Source of the DNA: Arenicola marina
Lineage: Eukaryota; Annelida; Polychaeta; Arenicolidae
Direction of reading: 5' to 3'
Assembly (NCBI GenBank): GCA_964019135.1
Contig: OZ025260.1
Span: 13,324,254 to 13,388,253, forward strand
DNA length: 64,000 nt
Numbering within the stretch: position 1 is the stretch's first letter; each line of letters starts with the position of its first letter. The notes under the pieces were generated by a model. The model ran no database searches, was not told where the DNA came from, and saw only the letters and a program-made list of their open reading frames with translations. A program made the translations under genes and the position numbers. This document shows positions 39,029 through 49,055 of the stretch, in pieces.

Positions 39029-39300
39029 ACCAAGCTATGTGAAGTTAGCACCAAGCTATTTGAAGTTAGCACCAAGCCAAGTGAAGTTAGCACCAAGCTA
39101 TGTGAAGTTAGGACCAAGCTATGTCAAGTTAGCATCAGGCTATGTGAAGTTAGCACCAAGCTATGTCAAGTTAGCACCAAACTATGTGAAGTTAGCACCA
39201 AGCTATGTCAAGTTAGCACCAAGCTATGTCAAGTTAGCACCAAGCTATGTCAAGTTAGCACCAAGCTATGTCAAGTTAGCACCAAGCTATGTCAAGTTGT
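39029..39300. repeat. 21-bp minisatellite, ~13 copies
   Basis: The unit is 'caagctatgtcaagttagca' plus c, with caag/gaag variants. 21 is a multiple of three, so two plus frames remain open across it. No gene inferred. Confidence 0.92.
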
Positions 39301-39304
39301 CTTC

Positions 39305-39612
39305 CCTGCATGATTGGGTGACTTTTGTCTCGGCCAGGAGAGGGCAGCACTATGGGGTACACGGTTATCTCAGCCAGTAGAGGGCAGCACTATGGGGTAC
39401 ACGGTTGTCTCGGCCAGTAGAGGGCAGCACTATGGGGTACACGATTGTCTCGGCCAGTAGAGGGCAGCACTATGGGGTATACGGTTGTCTCGGCCAGTAG
39501 AGGGCAGCACTATGGGGTACACAGTTGTCTCGGCCAGTAGAGGGCAGCACTATACTATGGGGTACACGGTTGTCTGTCTCGGCCAGTAGAGGGCAGCACT
39601 ATATAGTACACG
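39305..39612. repeat. 40-bp minisatellite, ~7 copies
   Basis: Units share 'tctcggccagtagagggcag' and 'cactatggggtacacggt'. It starts immediately after the 21-bp array. Confidence 0.92.
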
Positions 39613-40424
39613 GTATTCGGCGATGAAATGACAAGAACAAACATCGCCCACTGGTCCTTGTGGGGCCTTGTTCGCGGCACATCCTTCATAATGAACAACA
39701 ATCCAGATGCAAGTGCACTCACAAAAAGCTCTCTCTCCCAAGCTTTTACCTATAAACTCACATCTAAATATAGCATAAGACGGATCTAAGAATAGACTTC
39801 TTTCTCTAGGATCTGGACAGACAGTGTTCCTAGAGCAGATGTTAGTGGGTGGATGTGTGGGGGTAGGGGGTACGGGGGGGGGATAAGGGGTGGTGTCAAG
39901 GGTTACACCCTCTTGAGCCTCTTGGCAGCCCTAGAGGGAAGCTGGGGTTTGCTAACAGGGCCATGTGTGTTCGTGAGGACGTCCCGCAACCAACCTATAA
40001 ACCCAAACCAACCCAACTCCGGCCAGGCCAGACCAGCGATCCAGTGGATCCAGAGAAAACGAGCTAGCATCTCTCGATGGCTGCGGCAAATCCGGACGCC
40101 TGAAAGTTGAAAGGTCATCTGGATCCGGCCGATCCGGACGGGTAGCTGGGCCGATAGCGGCGGCGGCCGTTGGTAGCCTTGGTGATGGTTGGGCTGCAGG
40201 GGGTGGGGGGGGGAGGTGAGGTGAGGTTGGGGGCAGATCGTTCTAGGGCCAAACCGGTTTGAGTCCCTGTTGTTTACAGCCGATTTAAAGCCAAGGTTGG
40301 ACGTAGATAGTGGGAGTACCCCCGGGGACCCACACGCTGGGTGTAGGGGGGGGGGTTAGCGGGGCGAGGGGGGGGAGGCCTCGGTGACCGTCCGACTCAG
40401 ACCCAACAACCCTTTGGTGCCTGA

Positions 40425-40635
40425 TCGCCTGACGTGCCCAGGCTGTGGACATGACGTGCCCACGCTGTGGTCATGACGTGCCCAGGCTGTGGACATGATG
40501 TGCCCAGGCTGTTGACCTGACGTACCTAGGCTGTGGACATGACGTGCCCAGGCTGTGGACATGACGTGCCCAGGGTGCGGAAATGACGTGCCCAGGCTAT
40601 GGACATGACGTGCCCAGGCTGTGGACATGACGTGG
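40425..40635. repeat. 22-bp minisatellite, ~9 copies
   Basis: The unit is 'catgacgtgcccaggctgtg' plus ga, with minor variants. It ends ~360 bases upstream of the first recognised DLC1-like exon and contains no exon sequence. Confidence 0.9.
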
Positions 40636-40996
40636 CAAATCATTAAGTTGGGTGGGAAAGGGGTGGAGGATGGTGAGGGAGGGGGAGGGGGGCTTAAGGC
40701 TTTCTCTAGTGCACTCTCCAATCCCTTTCGTCCCTCAACGATGCCGCAAGGAAGGTTTTCCCTGTCTGTTTGTGGCTATTTTTAGCTTTGTTTGGATAAA
40801 GCGGGATATATATATAGAACCGTTAACCTTTCATTATTGGCAGCTGCCATTTGTCATTTTCCGCCATGTAGCTTACACGTTTTGTTTTGTGCGTCAGGTC
40901 ATGCATATATATTTATATACCAGGCCGTCACGTCACGTGACCTATTGTTATTGTCTCGGGGTGTCACGTGTCGTTAACGTGTCACGTGGTTTGCAG

Positions 40997-42629
40997 TTGG
41001 ACGACTCTGACGACGAGGACCAGTGCGCGCTGAGCGACAAGTGGCGCTACCAGCGCAGCAGCCGGCGCTGGTCGCGCAAGGACCTTGACCTTCATCTCGA
41101 CGGCGGCGGAGAGCAGGCGTCTCCGCTAGGTGGCGGGGTGATGATGACGGGGCTGGGCGGCGCGGCGCCGAAGACCCGGATGCGGTCGTCAAGCAGTCAC
41201 GACAGCGTGTTGTCTGACAATGAGGAGAGCGTGACGAGCCAGCAGGAGGATAGCCCCACGGTGGCCTCCCGGGCCTCCCACAGCCCCCGGGCCTCCCACA
41301 GCCCCCGGAGCCCCCGCCGCCACCACCGCCCTCCCGGCCAGCTAGCCCTCGGGGGCGGCGAGGGTGTCGGGGGCCCCGGGGAGGGGCCGGGGTCGCCCCG
41401 GGGCAGCCCAGCCAGCAGCAAGGGGCAGCAGTCCCCCGGGTCGCTGCACCACACGGCCAGCTTCTCGACCAGCTACTCCGGCCACATCAGCGACTCGGAC
41501 AACAACTCCAACGCCAGCTCGACGGCGGGGGCGGGGGGCAGCCCCTCCGGCCCGCTCAGCCCCGGGGTCATGAAGCGCGCCGCCAGCGAGAAGATCAAGT
41601 CGGCCAAGAACAACTTCCTCCGCCGCATGGAGAGCCTGAAGACACGGCGAACCAACTCCAAGAAGCCCCACCATCGCCACCCGCTGGACAAGATTGAGAT
41701 CAGCGCCCCCGTGTTGGTGGCGACGGAGAGTGTCCAGGAGAAGATCGACCGTCTCGGGTGTGTGGAGATCCAGAGCCCCGTGGCGGCCGAGCCCCCGTCA
41801 CCCGGCCCCACACGGGGCGGCGGCGGCGGGGGGGTGGGGGACCCCCCGGCCTCCCCCGCCGGGAGTGGGCGCGGGGCGGTGGCGTCCCCCCTCGAGCCCC
41901 CCTCCCCCAGCCTGTCCACGACCTCCCGGAGCACGGTCGGTCTGTCCGATATCAGCGCGCTGCACACAGCTACCTCATCCTTCGACTCGGTCAGTATAGA
42001 CTCCACGGGCTTCACCACCGCCACCACCGCCACCACCGCCACCACCGCCACCCCGCCGCCGCCCCTTGCCAACGGGGTTTCGACCCCCCAATCGACCAGG
42101 AGCAAGCGCTCGCAGCTGCTGCACGTGGGCGTGGTACACGTCGGCGAGGACGTGGTGGTTGGCATGGAGACGACGCACGCGGCTGGGGCGCGGCGCAACC
42201 ACAGCACCTCGGACATGGAGGTGCCGCCCTCTATGACATCCGGGTCCTCATCCTACCCCAAAGTCCTGCCCAATGGCTACATCGACGTGGACGGAACCGG
42301 AACTCAGATCAACTACCGCACCGGAAGCTTCAATATGGGCTGCGCGGCGGACAGCGCCACCTACAGGGAGAATATCCTGCGCAGGCACAACCGGTCGACG
42401 TCGCAACCACGTCACTTCCGGTCGCTCGAATCCGAGGCTAACAATAATGACGTCACGGATGACAAGGATCCGCTGGAGAACCGGATGAGTATCTATGACA
42501 ACGTACCGGAAGATGAGGAGAAGACGGCGGAGTCGACGCAACAGGAGCTGGATTTGATCCTGCAGGACCTAATGCAAAATATCAACGGACTAAGTTGCCT
42601 GGGAGCTGACAGCGGTGTGCGAAGTCCAG
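40997..42629 (+). CDS. DLC1/STARD13-like: DLC1-like exon A: acidic/Ser-rich linker with tensin-binding and LD motifs
   Basis: Acceptor ttgcag at 40991-40996, donor GTAAGA from 42630, phase 0 in and 1 out. It opens LDDSDDEDQCALSDKW and YQRSSRRWSR, the segment that follows the SAM domain in vertebrate DLC1. A long Ser/Pro/Gly-rich stretch follows, then SIYDNVP at 42488-42508 (in human DLC1 this motif binds the tensin SH2 domain) and an LD-type motif LDLILQDL at 42548-42571. The open frame runs upstream to 40652, but that extension reads through intronic sequence and is rejected. Confidence 0.92.
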
Positions 42630-45600
42630 GTAAGACAAGTCCCGCGGTTCAAAACCGGAGATAAACCGGGATCTAAGCAGATGTGTGCAACATGGTATTC
42701 CAAAGTTTAAAATTATTATTATTATAAAATTCCATGTTTTGTGCAGAGATGTAAGTATCTAAATCAAGTTAAACAGTTTTTGGATCCCTATTGTGGACGA
42801 CTCATGTGTGTAACTCTATTTTGGTCGTTACAGGGGCTGAGCAGACTAGTCACACCATGTTCTACTTACCCGATGAGGGTAGCAAGGACCGGGAAGGGGT
42901 GGAGAGGGGGCGAGCGGGACTGGACAGCAACTCCAACACCCTCACCAAGAAGTCTCCCCCCACGCCCACCCGGGTAACGGGCGGGCCCTCCCCCTCCCCC
43001 TCCCCTGGGGGTAGGCGCGCCAGTAACCATAGCGACAGAAATAGTAACATTCCGGTGAACTCGCCAGATGGCGTTGCTAGTCACAGCGCGAGCCGATCGG
43101 CTTTTACCGCCACGAACGGTGACGTCACGGGCGCGCGGAGTAGCCAGTTTCCATGGAGATCCAGTGGTAGCTATGGCAACGCCGATAACAATGCCAGGGA
43201 CGCTCGGAATGGGGAGAGGGTGGGGGAGGAGGCGGAGGATGGGGACCCGGATGAGGACTGTCCGGTGTTTAGCCTGGACCATAAGCCCACCCAGGGCCAC
43301 ACCGCCTCCCAGGACAGTCTGGATCGCATCCTGCAGGAATGCGCCCGTCATCTCTACGGCGACGACTACAAGAATGCCAACGTCAGCTATCCGGAGCGAA
43401 CCGCGGACCCCACGGAACATACCTCCAACGCCAACTCCTCAAATCAACCTACAAATCCCGAATCCGCTACCGGCCATCCTGATCCAGATACACATGACCG
43501 ACCTTCTGGATCTAGTGCAGACTTCTCCGCCGCCGCTTCCGCCGCCGCCCAGGCCGACCCCCAGGCGCCAGCCGCTGCCCCGGCCTCAGCCCCCGCCCCC
43601 GCCCCCGCCCCGGCCTCCCCTCGGGAGCGGCGGGACTCCGGGGTGGGGTCCTCCCTGACCCGGGCCCCCAGCGACCGGCGGCGACAGCGCATCAGGTGGC
43701 ACAGCTTCGCCAAGTCGCACCGGCCGAGCCTCAACAGCCGCAGCCTGCAGGTGTCCAGCATGTCCACCGGACAGCTCATGGTGCTCCGGAAGCTTAGCCT
43801 CCTCAAGGTCACGGCCCTCATGGAGAAGTACTCGCTCAGCAACAAGTCCGGCTGGAACTGGTAAGGGACAGACGCCTGGCGCCACCCAGCGGTCGCTTTA
43901 ACAGATGAGTGATGCGCTCGGTAGTTTTAATACCGTCTCTCCGATATGTCCTCTTAGTGCCATGATTGACTTAAAACTTATTGACTGGTACCTATATAAC
44001 ATATAATCATCATCCTACCTCACGTAGGTTCTGAGTGTTTTTTAATCCCTTGTAAAATATTCAGCTCAGTGACTCACAGGTCCTTGTCTTTCGCGAGCTT
44101 CATGCAACTTGATCATGGTCGGCCAATAGCTCTCGACCATTGGTCGCTTATTGCAGGAGCGATTTGAAAAACGCTGTAACTTAACTTACCTTATCTTATC
44201 TTACCCTTTCTTACCTTATCTTACCTTAATTTACCGTATCTTACCTTATCTCATCTTATCTGTTCTTACCTTTTCTTACCCTTTTTACCTTTCGTAACCT
44301 TTCTTACCTTATGTTACCCTTTCTTAGCTTAATTTACCGTATCTAACCTCATTTTACCTTACTTTATCTTACCATTTCTTACCTTGTCTTGCCGTAATCT
44401 TACCTTATCTTACCCTATCTCCCCCAGGATCATGCCCAAATTCATCAAGCGCTTCAAGGCCCCGGATTACAAGGACAAGAACGTGTTTGGCGTTCCGCTG
44501 TCCGTCGTCCTACAGAGGAGCGGCCAGCCGCTGCCCCAGTGTATGCTGTACGCCATGCGGACGCTGCGGCGTACCGCACAGGACGCCGTCGGCATCTTCC
44601 GCAAGTCCGGCGTCCGCTCCCGGATCCAAAAACTCCGCGACGAGATCGAGGCCGATCCAGGTACGTCTAGCGGTGAACCCGTGTGTTAATTATGATATAG
44701 ACCGGGTGTTTAGGTGTCTGTCTGTCTTCTGCAATGGTTATTGCGGCCGTAAAAACGGTATGAATGCGTGCGTTATATAATTGAATACATTATGATAACT
44801 CAACTCGTTTTGAATGAAGACGTTATGATAACTCGTTATGAAAGCGCTGTGTTTTTTATTGAGAAAGGCTCTGGCACGCGAGACTGAACCAAATGGGCTT
44901 CGGAATAGTGAATATCGAGGTTAATTTATATGGAACAGGATGTGAAAATGGTGATGTTGCCACTGGGAATGGAATCCAGGACCACCGGCTTGGTGCGCCG
45001 GCGGCTGTAGCCACTGAGCCACAGCGACCACCACATATGATACACGGAGACGTTATGACTGAACAAATTATACAAACCTATTTGACGCTTGTGTACATTA
45101 TGATGGAGTCACCCTGCTACAGAGGATGCCCTTATATCGCTAACCATACCCATGGATTCACATCCCCCACCCCCTCCCTCACTTCATCTCACTTTGTTAA
45201 ATATCATGCTAGGTTGTGTCATGAAGACTGTACCACAGAGTACCTACTCTACAGAGTACCTACTCTGTGGCTGTACTGGTTCCATGAGAAGAGGATCAGT
45301 TAGTGCATGGTATCTATGGTGAAATGACACACTGCGTTACGCCCTTCTTCTATGGCGTTACGTCCTCATCCAGTGGCATTGTGGGTATTTGTTGCAGACT
45401 CCGTGGACTTCGAGTCGCTTCAGGCCTATGACGTGGCTGACCTGTTGAAGCAGTACTTCCGGGAGTTGCCGGAGTGCCTGCTGACCAACAAGCTATCCGA
45501 GACATTCACCAGTGTTTTCACTCGTGAGTAGCCATCGTATGATAGATATTCTCGTCCTAAAATGGTTAAAGTATTAAATTTATGTACATATATATATATA

Positions 45601-47039
45601 TATTTAATACAACGGGAATTTCAGCAGAAGGCATTTTTATAGGCTATGCCTACTTTCCAATTGCGAAATAATAAACTAGTTTCAATTACACCTTTCAAAT
45701 CAATATTGTTCCATTACCTGTTGATGGCAAATCATAATTTAAAATCGTCTATTACAAATCACCAATTTTCATTAGTAAGCACATTACTGTTCAAGGTTTG
45801 CAGACAGGTTTGCAGATCTCTGCAGGGCTTAATGAGAGCCGTGGATAAAGCAACAACTATCAACTCACGTGGTCTTCTGTATTCAGATGTTCCCAAAGAT
45901 CTCCGCTTGGAGGCGCTGCAGGCGATTGTGATGTTGTTGCCGGATGAGAATCGAGAAGTGCTCCAATCACTGCTTCTCTTCCTCAGCGACATGGCAGAGC
46001 ATGCCGAACACAATCAGGTACGAGCATTCCTATTGGCGGAATGAATGTCATAATTTTAATGTGCAAGCACTTTTGTTAGTGGATTCAATAAAAGTACAAG
46101 CATTTAATATTGGCAAAACGCATGTCTTTGTAAAAAGTGGACAAAATGTAGGCTCTTGTAAACACGGGGAACTCTATTGATGGAATTAACGTCTAACTTA
46201 AAAAGTGGAGCAAATGTAAGATGTTTAAAGGTACAAACATTCCCATTGGCAGAATGTATTTCGGAACTTTAAGTGGAAAAAAACCTGTAGGACATCCCAG
46301 TTCCCTGTGTGACCCCAGCACGTTGCGCCCACCCGATCCGACACTATCAATGCTACAGTCGCTCCTTGCCACAGTTAACATGGTGTTATATTGCCCTCTC
46401 CAGATGACGGCCAGTAACCTGGTTTACATGGTGTTATATTGCCCTCTCCAGATGACGGCCAGTAACCTGGTTCACATGGTGTTATATTGCCCTCTCCAGA
46501 TGACGGCCAGTAACCTGGTTCACATGGTGTTATATTGCCCTCTCCAGATGACGGCCAGTAACCTGGTTTACATGGTGTTATATTGCCCTCTCCAGATGAC
46601 GGCCAGTAACCTGGTTCACATGGTGTTATATTGCCCTCTCCAGATGACGGCCAGTAACCTGGTTCACATGGTGTTATATTGCCCTCTCCAGATGACGGCC
46701 TGTAACCTGGTTCACATGGTGTTATATTGCCCTCTCCAGATAACGGCCTGTAACCTGGTTCACATGGTGTTATATTGCCCTCTCCAGATGACGGCCAGTA
46801 ACTTGGCCGTGTGTTTCGCGCCCTCCATCTTCCACTTGTGTGGGACTCGCCTCAATCCTGGAGCCAGTCCCAAGCGGATGCGCAAGAACCAGAGCATTCC
46901 GGATCAGCGCGAGCTTCTGGAGCAGAAGTCCGCCCACGAGTGTTTCACAGAAATGATCGTCGACTGCAAGAAACTGTTTACGGTACGACCTACTTTTTTT
47001 AGACGTCCCCTGGCACCGTGACCACTGAAAGTGGGGATA

Positions 47040-47074
<35 letters not shown>

Positions 47075-49055
47075 GATTATTATTATTATTATTATTATTA
47101 TTATTGCAAAGCATCCTATCTTCCCATTGTTGTTTGTCTCCATGTCCCTGGAGGTAATCAACAGGTCGTTGGTTCGCGCCCCGGCCCCCGTCCCGGGACG
47201 GGTCTTGCTCCGGTTAATAAACCTTAAAGTGCGCACCATTAAAGCCTGAAGCCCTGACGTTCCACTGTTGTTTCATTGTGTCCAGGTGCCGGAGGAGATG
47301 CTGAGCAAGTGTCGCCTGTCCTACATGGAGCAGGGCGACCCGGTGCCCCTCGAGGACCTGGGGCGGCGGCGGGGGGACGCCGACCCTGCTGACCACGTGG
47401 CCTATGTCGAGGCCTGCATCCAGGGCCTCCTCAAGGTAGGCCGCCGTGGGGGAAGCACGCTGCTGCTGACCGCGCTCACTAGTTTACAATGTTACTTAAC
47501 ATTCAGGATATTGCTTGACTGAGAGTACCGTCGATGTTAAAAGCAAGCAAAAACATTGGCAAGTGCTATTGACCGACACTGACAATGATGATAATGGTGG
47601 TCACTTTGGTACAATCACTTCTTCTGCTCAGTTTGCGATGAAAAATGTAATGTAGATTTTTTTTATATGAAATAAACCTATTATTACTCCCCAGTGGTAT
47701 TACATCTGTCCATTTTGTCCATCTGTAATTTTATGCTATTTTGAAAGACGAAGGCAGTTTTGCTGTAAACTATTCAACAACAAGGTCCAATTACAACGTT
47801 TGTATTGACAACAAATGATTTGTGACCCGCAGGAGGCGCGCGACAAGTTCAAGGGCTGGGTGACCTTGGGCGTCTCTCACGACGTTGACCTTGCCTACAA
47901 GAAGGTCGGAGACGGCCATCCGCTGCGGCTGTGGAAGTCCGGCGTGGAGGTCGAGGCGCCCCCTATCGAGGTGCTCAACCGCATCCTGCGGGAGCGCCAC
48001 CTATGGGACGAGGACCTGCTGACGTGGAGAGTGGTCGAGAAGCTGGACGCCAACACGGAGGTGTTCCAGTACCTTGTCAGCAGCATGGCCCCCCACCCCA
48101 CCCGGGACTTCTGCCAGCTCAGGTCAGTCACTAATACAGCCCCCCCCCCCCGCTAGCCCCACACACTCATCCCCTCTATTCATGTAGGCGTCCCTGGCTC
48201 AGTGGAGTTCTGGTAAATGGTTTTAACGATAAAGCACTTGGAGACTTTGCAACGTATAACACAGTTTAGCTTCAGTTTAAGTATTTTGGTTGGCATTGAT
48301 CAGTCCGTGTGTGCGTCAAACAAGGCGTTTACAGTCCATGTTGTGATGGAACTATTCCCGTTGGTTCGCCACGAGTCTGGCGAGTCTGGCGTGACCTCCT
48401 AAAATTTGAAATTGAAAAATTTGACATCAGAATCATCGATGTCATGTTGAAATAATAATAAGAACTTTGTTTCAATTTGTTTCCCCCTGTTTTGCTGCAG
48501 GTCTTGGCGGACTGACCTGCCGAAGGGCGCCTGTGTGCTGGTGGCGACCTCTGTGGAGCACCGTGACGCCCCCCTGCTGGGCGGGGTGCGGGCCGTCACC
48601 CTGGCCTCCCGCTACCTCATCGAGCCCTGCGGCTCCGGCAGGTCCCGCCTCACCCACGTCTGTCGCATCGACATCAGGTACGGCCACGCCACCTCGGCAT
48701 TTAACAACGTGCTCATGCATTGGTTAATCGAACGCTGTTGAATAGGCATTTAACGACATGCTCATGCATTGTTTAGTCTAACGCAGTGAAATAAGCGTTT
48801 AACAACATGTTCATTGTTTAACAACATGTTCATTCATTGGTTCATAGATAAGTGTGACAAAGGAGTATAGTGCTGTTAAATAAGCCTTTAACGTCATGCC
48901 CCTGTGACCACGTTTTGCTCTACGTCTCCAGGGGACACACTCCGGAATGGTACAACAAATCCTTCGGCCACATGTGCGCCAGCTACACCGTCCGGATCCG
49001 GGACTCATTTCGGACGTGCGCTAACGACGACTCCGGTCCGGAGACCAAAGTGTGA
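40997..49055 (+). CDS. DLC1/STARD13-like: DLC1/STARD13-family RhoGAP-START protein (gene span, ten exons)
   Basis: Ten phase-consistent exons (40997-42629, 42834-43860, 44428-44660, 45398-45523, 45887-46017, 46788-46982, 47286-47435, 47833-48122, 48501-48677, 48932-49055) encode about 1,361 residues with stop TGA at 49053-49055. The family accelerates GTP hydrolysis by RhoA-type GTPases at focal adhesions and junctions. Seen here: a Ser-rich adaptor region (about 1-886) with SIYDNVP and LD-type motifs; RhoGAP from 'VFGVPL' with arginine finger in 'IFRKSG' (about residue 945) and 'NLAVCFAPSIF'; START from about 1116 to the end, including 'SRYLIEPCG' and 'PEWYNKSFGHMCA'. Vertebrate DLC1, STARD13 and STARD8 are ~1,000-1,100 residues; this one is longer through low-complexity inserts. 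The usual N-terminal SAM domain is not found in the window, so the 5' part is missing or further left. Paralogue identity cannot be settled. Confidence 0.93.
42834..43860 (+). CDS. DLC1/STARD13-like: DLC1-like exon B: Ser-rich linker to RhoGAP approach
   Basis: Acceptor ttacag at 42828-42833, donor GTAAGG from 43861, phase 1 in and 2 out. Low-complexity linker with a second LD-like helix, LDRILQECARHL (43319-43354), and an Ala/Pro run. It ends with the conserved block RIRWHSF..SHRPSLNSRSLQ and LLKVTALMEKYSLSNKSGWN that precedes RhoGAP in this family. Confidence 0.92.
44165..44425 (+). repeat. TTACCTTATC-type tandem repeat leading into a 3' splice site
   Basis: Irregular 10-11 bp words (ttaccttatc, ttaccctttc, ttaccgtatc) fill the last ~260 bases of the intron and run directly into the polypyrimidine tract of exon C (acceptor at 44427). 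Unlike the exon-edge arrays below, it contains no exon sequence. Confidence 0.88.
44428..44660 (+). CDS. DLC1/STARD13-like: DLC1-like exon C: RhoGAP N-terminal part with arginine finger
   Basis: Acceptor cccccag ending 44427, donor GTACGT from 44661, phase 2 in and 1 out. Encodes IMPKFIKRFKAPDYKDKNVF, then GVPLSVVLQRSGQPLPQ and GIFRKSGVRSRIQKLRDEIE. The catalytic arginine finger codon is 44600-44602. Confidence 0.95.
44950..45025 (-). repeat. tRNA-like SINE fragment in an intron
   Basis: The minus strand reads 'gctgtggctcagtggctaca' followed by 'ggtcctggattccattccc', A- and B-box-like. No proper tRNA acceptor stem is visible, so a SINE relic is favoured. Confidence 0.4.
45398..45523 (+). CDS. 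DLC1/STARD13-like: DLC1-like exon D: RhoGAP middle part
   Basis: Acceptor ttgcag ending 45397, donor GTGAGT from 45524. Encodes YDVADLLKQYFRELPECLLT then NKLSETF, the RhoGAP 'LKxYxRELPxPL' block. Cys replaces the more usual Pro (PECLLT rather than PEPLMT). Confidence 0.95.
45887..46017 (+). CDS. DLC1/STARD13-like: DLC1-like exon E: RhoGAP helix
   Basis: Acceptor attcag ending 45886, donor GTACGA from 46018, ends in phase 0. Encodes VPKDLRLEALQAIVMLLPDE then NREVLQSLLLFLSDMAEHAE, strongly matching DLC1 RhoGAP. Confidence 0.95.
46380..46806 (+). repeat. 48-bp array duplicating a RhoGAP exon acceptor (nine units)
   Basis: Units start at 46380 and every 48 bp to 46764, the ninth being the real intron-exon junction. 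Each carries 'gttatattgccctctccag' followed by ATGACGGCCAGTAAC, which is the 3' splice site and first five codons of exon F; eight of nine then continue ctggtt instead of the exon's ttggcc. The unit length is a multiple of three with no stop in the exon frame, so an upstream acceptor would add whole 16-residue blocks in frame. Minor variants: ccagta/cctgta, and ATAACG in unit 8. Confidence 0.95.
46788..46982 (+). CDS. DLC1/STARD13-like: DLC1-like exon F: RhoGAP C-terminal helix
   Basis: Acceptor ctctccag ending 46787, donor GTACGA from 46983, phase 0 both ends. Encodes MTASNLAVCFAPSIFHLCGT, then ELLEQKSAHECFTEMIVDCK. Its acceptor and first five codons are repeated eight more times upstream (see 46380-46806). 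The true start is set by where the family sequence NLAVCFAPS begins. Confidence 0.94.
47040..47105. repeat. (ATT)n microsatellite
   Basis: About 65 bases of ATT triplets in the intron after exon F, with one atg interruption. Confidence 0.95.
47286..47435 (+). CDS. DLC1/STARD13-like: DLC1-like exon G: RhoGAP-START junction
   Basis: Acceptor tccag ending 47285, donor GTAGGC from 47436, phase 0 both ends. Encodes VPEEMLSKCRLSYMEQGD and VAYVEACIQGLLK, as expected between the two domains. Confidence 0.92.
47833..48122 (+). CDS. DLC1/STARD13-like: DLC1-like exon H: START domain, N-terminal half
   Basis: Acceptor cccgcag ending 47832, donor GTCAGT from 48123, phase 0 in and 2 out. Encodes EARDKFKGWVTLG, SYKK-like AYKKVGDGHPLRLWKSGVEV and MAPHPTRDFCQLR, matching START of DLC1/STARD13. 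Confidence 0.95.
48501..48677 (+). CDS. DLC1/STARD13-like: DLC1-like exon I: START domain
   Basis: Acceptor ctgcag ending 48500, donor GTACGG from 48678. Encodes SWRTDLPKGACVLVATSVEH and ASRYLIEPCGSGRSRLTHVC, the family's most conserved START stretch. Confidence 0.95.
48695..48895. repeat. Degenerate tandem repeat in the last DLC1-like intron
   Basis: Three to four diverged units share 'gcatttaacaacgtgctcat' and 'gcattggtt'. They begin close to the donor at 48678 but contain no exon copy. Confidence 0.75.
48932..49055 (+). CDS. DLC1/STARD13-like: DLC1-like exon J: START C-terminus and stop
   Basis: Acceptor ctccag ending 48931. Encodes GHTPEWYNKSFGHMCASYTV, RIRDSF and a short tail ending ETKV, then TGA at 49053-49055. 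Confidence 0.95.

Noticed and set aside
40652..40996. N-terminal extension of the DLC1-like exon A open frame to an upstream ATG
   Set aside because: A good acceptor (ttgcag at 40996) precedes the conserved LDDSDDEDQC block, and the upstream residues look like translated intron.
41473..42216. 247-codon minus-strand open frame
   Set aside because: Shadow of the GC-rich DLC1-like exon A, whose plus-strand frame is conserved.
44950..45025. Functional tRNA gene
   Set aside because: A- and B-box-like words only; a proper acceptor stem and anticodon arm could not be drawn.
45233..45270. Short palindrome ccacagagta / tactctgtgg
   Set aside because: A 10-bp inverted repeat in an intron, too small to support a regulatory or mobile-element call.
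46380..46787. Upstream 48-bp units as constitutive exon sequence of the RhoGAP gene
   Set aside because: Family alignment places the exon start at the last unit (MTASNLAVCFAPS). Upstream units would insert hydrophobic blocks into a conserved helix, so they are treated as decoy or alternative sites.
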